In this document: piece by piece, positions 1 to 7,327 of the stretch
How positions within the stretch are numbered: the first letter of the stretch is position 1
How the letters are laid out: every line of letters begins with the position of its first letter
Assembly: GCF_000169175.1 (NCBI RefSeq)
Contig: NZ_AAWS01000020.1
Location: 62,001 to 126,000 of the forward strand
Length of the DNA: 64,000 bases
Direction of reading: 5' to 3'
Source of the DNA: Microscilla marina ATCC 23134
GTDB taxonomy: Bacteria > Bacteroidota > Bacteroidia > Cytophagales > Microscillaceae
Translations under genes and position numbers: made by a program
Notes under the pieces: model-generated
What the model saw: the letters and a program-made list of their open reading frames with translations, nothing else
Databases searched by the model: none
What the model was told of the DNA's origin: nothing

Positions 1-300
1 AGGAATACCTGCTTTAGCAATAGCGGCTGCGGCATGGTCTTGAGTAGAGAATATGTTACAAGATGACCAGGTAACTTCTGCTCCTAAAGCAACCAAAGTT
101 TCAATCAAAACGGCAGTTTGAATAGTCATGTGCAGACATCCTGCGATGCGGGCACCTTTCAAGGGTTTAGACTCTCCATATTCTTCTCTTAGAGCCATCA
201 AACCTGGCATTTCAGCTTCGGCAAGTTCAATTTCTTTACGTCCCCAATCTGCTAAAGTAATGTCTTTTACTTTATAGTTATCTTGTGTTGTTTCTAACAT
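1..300 (-). CDS. ahcY: Adenosylhomocysteinase, N-terminal 100 residues (runs off the window)
   Basis: This gene enters from the left edge on the minus strand and its ATG is at 298-300. The visible 100 residues begin [20 protein letters not shown] and include [19 protein letters not shown] and [18 protein letters not shown], which are hallmark segments of S-adenosyl-L-homocysteine hydrolase. The enzyme splits S-adenosylhomocysteine into adenosine and homocysteine in the cytosol, using tightly bound NAD. Only the substrate-binding N-terminal part is present, so the NAD-binding domain cannot be checked. It supplies homocysteine for methionine synthase; metE lies about 7 kb away on the other strand, so the link is metabolic and not an operon. 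Confidence 0.95.
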   Translation of the reverse strand, partial: MLETTQDNYKVKDITLADWGRKEIELAEAEMPGLMALREEYGESKPLKGARIAGCLHMTIQTAVLIETLVALGAEVTWSSCNIFSTQDHAAAAIAKAGIP

Positions 301-735
301 TGACCTAAAATTTATTCTTACTATGTAAATTTTCGAATAAGTGTTACAAAAATACTTGATTTCAATGACAATGGCAATTTATAAGCCGGGTTATCAGGCT
401 ATTCTACGAACAACGCCTATTGTGTATAATTTTGTATTTTTATAGAAAAAATAATATAATTATGGGTTTGATTTTTTTAACCAAATATACTCTCTTAAAA
501 GTGTATATACTAATTGATAATATGTTTTAAGATAAAGGTGGGATTAAGTGTTTATTCCCTATATTCTGCAATGATATCAAACTCTGTTTGTATAAGATAT
601 TGATGTTAATTTTACTAAAAAGTTACACAATAATTATGCAGAGGTTTTTTATTTTGTTTGGTTAATTGGCGTTGAAAATTATACGGTGTAACATACTGTT
701 GTTTTATTATGTTTCTAATTATTTAAATAAGTTAG
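301..735. other. AT-rich intergenic region between divergent genes
   Basis: This 435-bp stretch separates divergent ahcY and the M61 peptidase gene and should hold both promoters. I see no gene, RNA or convincing palindrome. No -33/-7 Bacteroidota promoter pair could be assigned with confidence. Confidence 0.4.
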
Positions 736-2304
736 ATGAGGATATACCATATTTTAAAAGTGAGTTTACTATACACTTTACCTTTCTGGACATTAGCCAG
801 GGTGAGTGTTGTCCAAGGTCAAAGTAAGTTACCTGCTTATGAATTTGATGTTGACTTGACCAAGGTAGAGAATGATCAATTGCGTGTAGTGTTAAAGGTA
901 CCTGCCATCAAACAAAAAGAAGTGATCTACTATTTACCTCAAATTGTACCGGGCATTTATAGTAAGCTTGATTTTGGGCAGTTTGTGTCTAACTTTCGGG
1001 CCGAAACCGTACAAGGCAGACAGTTGAAGCATGAAAAAGTAGGGAAGAATGGGTGGAAAATACACAACGCCCGCCAATTGTACAGGTTGAGTTATACTGT
1101 AGACGATGGTTATGAAACACACAAAGATCTGGGTAATAAGCCGTATCAGTCAGCAGCGAGCAGCTTTGTCAAAGATGAGCTATTTGTAATCAATCATAAT
1201 TGTTTGTTTGGGTATTTTGATGGCATGACCAAATTGCCAGTCCGGCTTACCTTTGTAAAACCCCTTGGGTTCTTTGGGGCTACCTCTCTGTTAGCAATCA
1301 AAAAACAACCCACCAAAGATGTATTTTTAGCGGCTGACTACCGTAGCCTGATAGATGCCCCCTTGATGTATAGCCAGCCTGATACTACAGTGATAAAAGT
1401 GGCCAATACTAAAATAACCGTGGCTGTACACTCGCATACTGGCAATAAGTACTCGGCAGGAATAGCCCAACATTTGAAAAGTTTGCTAAAGGCTCAAAAA
1501 GATTATTTGGGAGGCACGCTTCCTGTAAATCACTACTCTTTTATTATAAGTCATGGCATAGGCAAACCAGGTAGTATTACCGGAGATGCGCTGGAGCACT
1601 CTTACTCTTCGTTTTATTTGTTTGCAGCAAGCAACGACGAGCTGGACCCTATTGCATCATTGGTACGCAAAATTGCCTCACACGAATTTTTTCACATTGT
1701 AACTCCACTCAATATCCACTCTGAAGAAATAGCAAATTACGACTTTAATCAACCTAAAATGTCTCAGCATTTGTGGTTATACGAAGGCATGACCGAATAT
1801 GCCACCTTGCATATGCCTGTAAAACAAAAACTACAGGGAGTAGCGGAGTTTTTACAAAATGTAAGGCAAAAAATTGTAAACAGCCGAAAGTTCAATAACC
1901 GTTTGTCTTTTACCCAGATGAGCAAAAATATCTTGAACCTAAGCAATCAGTACTATAATGTCTACCTTAAGGGGGCTCTGATTGGATTATGCCTTGACAT
2001 TCGTTTGAGAGAACTCTCCAATGGAAAATATGGCACCCAACACCTTTTGCAGGATTTGTCGGCAAAGTATGGCAAACATAAGCCGTTTAAAGACAAAGAG
2101 TTAATTGCTGAAATAGCTAAAATGACTTTCCCTGAGATACGACATTTTTTTACAGACTATGTCATCAATGCCAAGGCGTTGCCCCTCAAAGAGTATTTAT
2201 TAAAGGTGGGTATTTCGTATGATGCCAAAGATGATCATTTTAGACCAGTAAAAAATATCACTGATCAACAAAAGAGGTTGCGAAAGGCTTGGTTGGGCAG
2301 GTAA
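736..2304 (+). CDS. Secreted M61-family metallopeptidase
   Basis: This 522-residue protein has an N-terminal hydrophobic signal (ILKVSLLYTLPFWTLARVSVV) followed by the M61 N-terminal beta domain (YEFDVDLTKV, LPQIVPGIYS). The zinc motif is HEFFH at residues 316-320, and the third ligand is probably E350 in WLYEGMTEY, the usual M61 arrangement. Known members are glycyl aminopeptidases that act outside the cytoplasm. Many M61 proteins carry a C-terminal PDZ domain; this one is shorter and I see no clear PDZ, so it may be a minimal form. It is 7 bp from the convergent CapA-like gene. The family call is firm; the substrate is unknown. Confidence 0.88.
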   Translation: MRIYHILKVSLLYTLPFWTLARVSVVQGQSKLPAYEFDVDLTKVENDQLRVVLKVPAIKQKEVIYYLPQIVPGIYSKLDFGQFVSNFRAETVQGRQLKHEKVGKNGWKIHNARQLYRLSYTVDDGYETHKDLGNKPYQSAASSFVKDELFVINHNCLFGYFDGMTKLPVRLTFVKPLGFFGATSLLAIKKQPTKDVFLAADYRSLIDAPLMYSQPDTTVIKVANTKITVAVHSHTGNKYSAGIAQHLKSLLKAQKDYLGGTLPVNHYSFIISHGIGKPGSITGDALEHSYSSFYLFAASNDELDPIASLVRKIASHEFFHIVTPLNIHSEEIANYDFNQPKMSQHLWLYEGMTEYATLHMPVKQKLQGVAEFLQNVRQKIVNSRKFNNRLSFTQMSKNILNLSNQYYNVYLKGALIGLCLDIRLRELSNGKYGTQHLLQDLSAKYGKHKPFKDKELIAEIAKMTFPEIRHFFTDYVINAKALPLKEYLLKVGISYDAKDDHFRPVKNITDQQKRLRKAWLGR

Positions 2305-2311
2305 GTTGAAC

Positions 2312-3484
2312 CTATTTTTGGGGAGTAGTAAGCAAACTTACCCAGCCTTTGTCATCAATGTGTAGCGTTGACTTTGGAAAAGCAAGTTTAGTCAGGCGTT
2401 TGATGATTTTGAGTACCTGCTGTTTTGCATCTATCACTACCTTACCATTGCGAAGCTGTCGGGTAGATACTAGTTGTGCCATCAGAAACTCGCCTTGTGG
2501 GTTTACCATTACCCTTGCTATAGGTGCTATGCCGCTTACCCCTTTGCGGTAAATGCCAGAATAGGTGCAAAAATTACCAAGACTGTAAGCAATAAAACGT
2601 TTTTTGTAAACCTCTATAGCACGGCTTACGTGAGGGCCATGCCCAAATATAATATCTGCTCCCTGGTCAATGGCAAAGTGAGCAAAAGCATAGATATTGC
2701 CCCGGTCTTCGCCCGCAAAGTGCTCTGGCTGTTTGGTGAGTTGTTGATAAGCCGAACCCTCGCCACCTGCCCTTACAGATACAATGACAATATCGGTGTG
2801 TTGGTTTAAATGTTGAATAATGCGACTTACCCTGGAGCGATCGTGCATATTGATAGTGATAGTATCGTAAGGAGTAAAAGCCGCAAAACCATAACGAATG
2901 CCTTTCTTCTCGAAAATGGTGTAAGGAATAGAGTCTAAGCCTGCATGGGGGATTCGATTTTTACGCAAAAACTGTAGTGTATTGACAATCCCAGCCTTGC
3001 CAAAGTCATTGATATGATTGTTACCTATATTGAGTACATCAAATCCACTGTCTATCACATTTTGCGCTACTGCCTCAGGTGTACGAAAAGCAAAACAGTG
3101 GGTAGAGTCCCGGCAATATTTGCGCTTACCTCCTTTATTGAGTACTGGGCTGGCGAGGTTGCCAAAAGCCACGTCAGCTTGTCGAATCAAGGGAGTGACA
3201 TCAGCCATTAGATCTTTGCCATTATTAGGGGGAATCAAGTATTTATGAGGGTAATTAGTTCCTAACATGAGGTCACCCACCCCAACAATAGTGATTGTGT
3301 CATTGGTTTGGGTGCGTTTTTTGGGTGAAGCTGTTTTAGCAGAGTCTTTAGGAACAGCGCTTTGTTTCCAATACTTGCTTAAGGTCAATTGTCGCTTAGA
3401 GGGGTAGTGGTCAGAGCGGTTGGTGGGTAAAATTAAAGCAAAGGCAATGGTAATCAAAGCCATGAATAGTCGGAAAAGCTTCAT
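2312..3484 (-). CDS. CapA/PgsA-like metallophosphatase-fold protein
   Basis: A CapA-family protein of about 390 residues. Key segments are TIVGVGDLMLGTNYPHKYL (first metal motif), DVAFGNLASP, LNIGNNHINDFG and GHGPHVSRAIEVY followed by AYSLGNF, matching the capsule-synthesis CapA (PGA_cap) fold related to calcineurin-like phosphatases. In Bacillus, CapA/PgsA is part of poly-gamma-glutamate synthesis and export, but in Bacteroidota single-gene homologues are common and their role is unclear. I chose the ATG at 3482-3484 because it places the signal-like segment KLFRLFMALITIAFALI at the very N-terminus; an in-frame ATG at 3511 would add nine residues. No capB or capC is nearby, so poly-glutamate synthesis is not supported here. 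Confidence 0.82.
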   Translation of the reverse strand: MKLFRLFMALITIAFALILPTNRSDHYPSKRQLTLSKYWKQSAVPKDSAKTASPKKRTQTNDTITIVGVGDLMLGTNYPHKYLIPPNNGKDLMADVTPLIRQADVAFGNLASPVLNKGGKRKYCRDSTHCFAFRTPEAVAQNVIDSGFDVLNIGNNHINDFGKAGIVNTLQFLRKNRIPHAGLDSIPYTIFEKKGIRYGFAAFTPYDTITINMHDRSRVSRIIQHLNQHTDIVIVSVRAGGEGSAYQQLTKQPEHFAGEDRGNIYAFAHFAIDQGADIIFGHGPHVSRAIEVYKKRFIAYSLGNFCTYSGIYRKGVSGIAPIARVMVNPQGEFLMAQLVSTRQLRNGKVVIDAKQQVLKIIKRLTKLAFPKSTLHIDDKGWVSLLTTPQK

Positions 3485-3620
3485 GTTATATAACAAGTTA
3501 TCTGCTGCCATTGGTTAAGTCAATGATTGTGCTAGTTTTATTTGTGGTAAGGTCAATCTGTATATCTTATCAGATGTGTTATATTTACATATCAATACAA
3601 TCCCATAATCACCAAAGGGT

Positions 3621-4715
3621 ATGAGTTTTTCGAGAGTATTACTGATTTTGTTTTTTTATACAGGCGTACTACAAAGTGTGTTTTTTGCGGTATACCTTTT
3701 TATCAGCAAAAGGGGCAACCAAAAAGCCAACAAGTTGCTGGGGTTTTTGTTGTTGGCTTTGGTAATGCGTTTGGGTAAATCGGCTTACATTGTCAGTACT
3801 GGGCACTACCCCGACGTACTCGTAAACATAGGTTTGTCGGGCTACTTGCTCATTGGGGCACTCATGATGTTTTACTTTCGGGCATTGGCCCAACCCACCT
3901 TTAGCTTGCGAAATACAGACTTTTTGCAGCTGGTGCCTTGGGTAGTAGCTGTGTGTTGCAGCAGTATTATATTATATCCGCCCAACTACAGTGGTGCATT
4001 CAAGCAAAGTATTGTTCCTTTCTTTTTGTGGTATTACCGAGGTTTACACGCTTATTTGTTGGTATACTTGATTATTAATTTTTTATGGCTCAGGCGTTTT
4101 TATCAATCTTACAAAGCCCAAAAAAACAGTAGTACTTTAGATAAAGCCAAATGGACCTGGATGCGGAGCCTTTGGGCAATGTTGGCGTTGGTATGGCTTG
4201 CTTATACCACCAGTCATTTTTTCTCTTTTCTTAAGTATCAAAATGCCCTGATCATTTATACTTCTTTGGTATTTTGCATTGGTCTGTTGGCGCTTACCCA
4301 ACCACAAGTGTTTACTCAAACTTTTGACAAACCCAAATACAAAACTTCCCCCTTGACCGACCACACTACCCAGGCACATATTGCCAGCGTGAAGGCATTG
4401 ATGGAAGAAGGTAAGGTTTTTAAAGATGCAGCATTGACTTTGCCCAAGCTCGCCGAAATGCTGGATATGCCCGCTTACCTTTTGTCACAAGTGATCAATG
4501 AACATTTGGCAAAAAACTTTGCCGATTTTGTAAACCAATACCGAATAGACGAAGCCAAAAAGCTACTCATCGCCCCAGCGTTTGACCACTACAAAATTGC
4601 AGGAATTGCTTTTGAAAGTGGGTTCAATAATTTGTCCTCTTTTAATACAGCATTTAAGAAAAACGTCCAGCAAACTCCCTCACAATATCGCAAGCAATAC
4701 AAAGTAACCTCTTGA
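3621..4715 (+). CDS. Membrane-embedded AraC-family transcriptional regulator
   Basis: A 364-residue protein with about six to seven hydrophobic segments in residues 1-225 (for example LLILFFYTGVLQSVFFAVYL and LIIYTSLVFCIGLLAL) followed by an AraC-type double helix-turn-helix at the C-terminus. Visible HTH signatures are LPKLAEMLDMPAYLLSQVIN and IAFESGFNNLSSFNTAFKK with TPSQYRK at the end. Such membrane-AraC fusions are frequent in Bacteroidota and are thought to sense envelope or extracellular cues. The two secreted NTF2-like genes start 150 bp downstream on the same strand and are plausible targets, which is inference from position only. Confidence 0.9.
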   Translation: MSFSRVLLILFFYTGVLQSVFFAVYLFISKRGNQKANKLLGFLLLALVMRLGKSAYIVSTGHYPDVLVNIGLSGYLLIGALMMFYFRALAQPTFSLRNTDFLQLVPWVVAVCCSSIILYPPNYSGAFKQSIVPFFLWYYRGLHAYLLVYLIINFLWLRRFYQSYKAQKNSSTLDKAKWTWMRSLWAMLALVWLAYTTSHFFSFLKYQNALIIYTSLVFCIGLLALTQPQVFTQTFDKPKYKTSPLTDHTTQAHIASVKALMEEGKVFKDAALTLPKLAEMLDMPAYLLSQVINEHLAKNFADFVNQYRIDEAKKLLIAPAFDHYKIAGIAFESGFNNLSSFNTAFKKNVQQTPSQYRKQYKVTS

Positions 4716-4864
4716 GTACACGGTCAATAAAATTTATTCTTAAACCCCCTTATATGGCTCTTGTTGAATGTTTTTTTGTTTGATGGATTTATAAATTCAA
4801 TAGATTTTGAATTTTATACCCTCGTTATTTGTGTCATTATTTATCAAAAAAACAACAAATAACC

Positions 4865-5965
4865 ATGCACAAGTTATCTGGACTTATTTTAGGACTATTT
4901 ATAGCCGTTTCGGCGCAAGCCCAATCGGTAAAACAAGAAAAAAAAGCCATCATCCAAACCCTTAACTATTACATAGACGGAGGTACCAATGGCGATGTAG
5001 CCCTGTTGCGCAAGGCTTTTCATGCTGATGCCCGGCTACAAGGCATCAGGGGTAACCAATACAAGTTGATGCCTATTGACGATTATGTGAAGATGATTAA
5101 GCCAGGCAAAAAATCGAACCGCAAAGGGCGGGTAGTCACCATCAATGTAATGAAAAACATAGCCCACGCAGAGGTGCTCATTGAGTACCCCAACTTTAGG
5201 TTTGTTGACTACATGCAGTTGTTGAAAGTAGGAGAGGAGTGGAAGATCGTCAATAAGATTTATCAAGGGCAAAGGCTACAGCCTAAAAAAATACTGTTTG
5301 TAGTAACCAACCACGAAAAACTAGGCAACACAAGCAAAAAGGCGGGTACTTACCTTCCTGAAATTACTTATCCTTTTGAGGTTTTTAACCAAAAAGGTTA
5401 TCAGGTGGATTTTGTGAGCCCTAAGGGAGGTATGCTGGCAATCAATGGTATAGCCAATGCTGCGGTAGACGAAACCACTCGTCACTTTTTTCGCGATAAG
5501 CAACGTTTAAACGAACTGAGAAAAACACTGTCGCCCGATCAGGTAGACATAAATCAGTATGCGGGCATTTATTATGTAGGGGGCAAGGGTACGATGTGGG
5601 ACTTTCCGGACAATAAAAAACTACAGAAGATTACCGCCAAAATGTACGAAAGCAATAAGGTAGTAGGTGCAGTGTGTCACGGACCTTCGGGGTTGCTCAA
5701 TGTAAAACTAAGCGATGGCAGTTACTTGCTCGCGGGCAAAAAAGCCACCGGATACTCTAATGCTGAAGATGCCAAAATCAAACACATTTTACCCTTCTTG
5801 CTCGAAGATCGTTTGAAAGAAAGAGGCGTAAAGTACTCAAAAGCGACCAAAAAACAAGCCAAACACGTAGTAGTAAGCGACCGCTTGGTGACCGGGCAAA
5901 ACCCAGCATCGGCGGCTGGAGTAGCCGAAGAAATGATTTTATTACTTGAAAACAGCAATAAATAA
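4865..5965 (+). CDS. Secreted NTF2-like (lumazine-binding type) domain fused to DJ-1/PfpI domain
   Basis: A 366-residue fusion. The ATG at 4865 is preferred over one at 4829 because it begins a signal peptide (MHKLSGLILGLFIAVSAQAQ). Residues about 22-135 form an NTF2/SnoaL-like domain (Lumazine_bd_2/DUF4440 type: FHADARLQGI, EEWKIVNKIYQG). Residues about 140-366 are a DJ-1/PfpI class I glutamine amidotransferase-like domain with the nucleophile elbow VVGAVCHGPSG, Cys271 followed by His272, as in Hsp31-like glyoxalase/chaperone proteins. The pairing suggests an extracytoplasmic protein handling reactive small molecules or damaged protein, but no activity can be assigned. A second secreted NTF2-like gene starts 4 bp after the stop codon, forming an operon. 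Confidence 0.85.
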   Translation: MHKLSGLILGLFIAVSAQAQSVKQEKKAIIQTLNYYIDGGTNGDVALLRKAFHADARLQGIRGNQYKLMPIDDYVKMIKPGKKSNRKGRVVTINVMKNIAHAEVLIEYPNFRFVDYMQLLKVGEEWKIVNKIYQGQRLQPKKILFVVTNHEKLGNTSKKAGTYLPEITYPFEVFNQKGYQVDFVSPKGGMLAINGIANAAVDETTRHFFRDKQRLNELRKTLSPDQVDINQYAGIYYVGGKGTMWDFPDNKKLQKITAKMYESNKVVGAVCHGPSGLLNVKLSDGSYLLAGKKATGYSNAEDAKIKHILPFLLEDRLKERGVKYSKATKKQAKHVVVSDRLVTGQNPASAAGVAEEMILLLENSNK

Positions 5966-5969
5966 TTGT

Positions 5970-6431
5970 ATGAAAAGACACCATTTTTTATGGGGTGTGT
6001 GGGGGCTTTTGTTTGCCCTGAGCACCCCTACCTGGGCACAAACTGCTGCCCAGAAAGACCAACAAGCAATTATGGCTCAGGCAAGGGCTTTTTCAAAGGC
6101 ATTTGTAGCCAAGGACACCGAAAAAATAGTCAGCTTTTATACTAAAGATGCGTCTATTTTTCCCAATCGCACCAAAATCATGCAAGGCCATGAAGCCATT
6201 CGCAAATATTGGAGTTTTAATGCCCAAGTAGCCCACCTGGAGCACAAACTTATGCCCGAAAAAATAGAAATAGTGGGTACCACTGCTTACGACTACGGCT
6301 ATTACAAAGGCAAAACCCAGCGACAAGGCAAACAAGCATCGTCGTGGCAAGGCAAGTATGTGGTAGTGTGGAAAAAAGTACAGGGAGTTTGGAAGATGCA
6401 CCTCGATATATGGAACAGTGTAAAGCAGTAG
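5970..6431 (+). CDS. Secreted SnoaL/DUF4440-like protein
   Basis: A 153-residue protein with signal peptide MKRHHFLWGVWGLLFALSTP cleaved near TWAQ. The mature part is a single NTF2-like alpha+beta barrel of the DUF4440/SnoaL-like type: QQAIMAQARAFSKAFVAKD, VSFYTKDASIFPN, GHEAIRKYW and VVWKKVQGVWKMHLDIWN. Members often bind small hydrophobic ligands or act as ketosteroid isomerase-like enzymes; the substrate cannot be read from sequence. I chose the ATG at 5970 over the upstream in-frame one at 5946 because it starts the signal peptide and avoids overlap with the preceding gene. Confidence 0.85.
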   Translation: MKRHHFLWGVWGLLFALSTPTWAQTAAQKDQQAIMAQARAFSKAFVAKDTEKIVSFYTKDASIFPNRTKIMQGHEAIRKYWSFNAQVAHLEHKLMPEKIEIVGTTAYDYGYYKGKTQRQGKQASSWQGKYVVVWKKVQGVWKMHLDIWNSVKQ

Positions 6432-6467
6432 TACTATTACTACTGTATTTCATAAGGTAATTCTACT

Positions 6468-6502
6468 CCTACTTGGCAGGTTTTTGAAATCTGCCAAGTA
6501 GG
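6468..6502. repeat. REP-like hairpin
   Basis: A perfect 12-bp inverted repeat (CCTACTTGGCAG / CTGCCAAGTAGG) with an AT-rich loop follows the SnoaL-like gene. A near relative (CCTACCTGGC... / CCAGGTAGG) lies at 15414-15448, so this is a dispersed palindrome as well as a possible transcription stop. Confidence 0.75.
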
Positions 6503-6859
6503 TATACTTAAACAAAAATGGTTTTGAGGATGGATTTTGACTAATTGTCTGAATACCAACATTAATCAACCGAAGCTACAGCTTGCTGTGCTGAGTTCTG
6601 CTTCAGCTAATCCTGTAAATCCTAAAACCGAGTCTATTTATAAATCCCGATTCATCGGGGCAGCTTGCTGTGACGAGCTCACCGCAGGTAATCACTTTAA
6701 TTCTAGTATAAATACGCTATTTTATTAAAAACCCTCCATCTACTTTTGTTAACAATTGCTTTATTTTGTCAAAAAAGTTACCTTCATTTGTACCAGTTCT
6801 TTGTTATAACTGAACCCATCCTAAGCAAAAATAAGCTTTAGATGAGTTCAATATCAATC
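6503..6859. other. Intergenic region, no gene recognised
   Basis: This stretch carries no convincing coding signal. Around 6575-6690 there are short repeats (AGCTTGCTGTG twice, and the ATCCCGATTCATCGGGG hairpin) typical of intergenic repeat debris. The promoter for the riboswitch transcript should lie near its right end. Confidence 0.4.
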
Positions 6860-7036
6860 ATAATAATGGTTTGCTGGAAACAGCAATTAAAAAGGAATCG
6901 TGTGAAAATCACGAGCTGACGCGCAACTGTAAATTGGCGTAAGAGTTCTTATCTGTTATTTATCAAACACCACTGTTCGACTGTGAACGGGAAGGTGGGA
7001 TAAGAATGCCAAAAGCCAGGAGACTTGCCTTATTAT
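6860..7036 (+). ncRNA. Cobalamin (B12) riboswitch upstream of metE
   Basis: The conserved core of a cobalamin riboswitch is readable: GAAACAGC, then AAAAAGGAATCGTGTGAAAA with AATCACGAGCTGACGCGCAA, and the B12 box GCCAGGAGACTTGCCT at 7015-7030. Closing-stem arms ATAATAA near 6862 and TTATTAT near 7029 can pair. It is about 290 bp upstream of metE on the same strand. Established knowledge: adenosyl- or aquocobalamin binding represses genes that replace B12-dependent enzymes, so MetE should be made mainly when B12 is scarce. This implies that a B12-dependent MetH exists elsewhere in the genome (inference). Confidence 0.92.
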
Positions 7037-7327
7037 CAAGATAACACGCTTTCGCGATTTTGAAGTGATGTTAAAGACTGATACCTCTCTTAGATAAACC
7101 TCTCTGGGCAATTTCTGCCAAAGCAAGGCTTATTGTATACCTACTACATGGCGATACCTTGGATATCTTGGGTGTGGCTTTGGGGCAAGGGTTGTAGCAT
7201 TCTTTAGACACAAAAAATTTGCGAAAGCCAATACAAAGGCATTGAAAGTATTTTTGTTCATCTAAGGAATGGCTTTACCCAAAGTATAGCGTATGTTTAA
7301 AGCCCATTTCTGCAAATTACACATCCT

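Noticed and set aside
934-1122. Short frames opposite or inside long genes throughout the window
   Set aside because: Each lies within a gene with clear family motifs on the other frame and has no motif of its own.
6537-6728. 63-codon frame between the SnoaL-like gene and the riboswitch
   Set aside because: Its residues derive from short intergenic repeats; composition is not protein-like and there is no motif.
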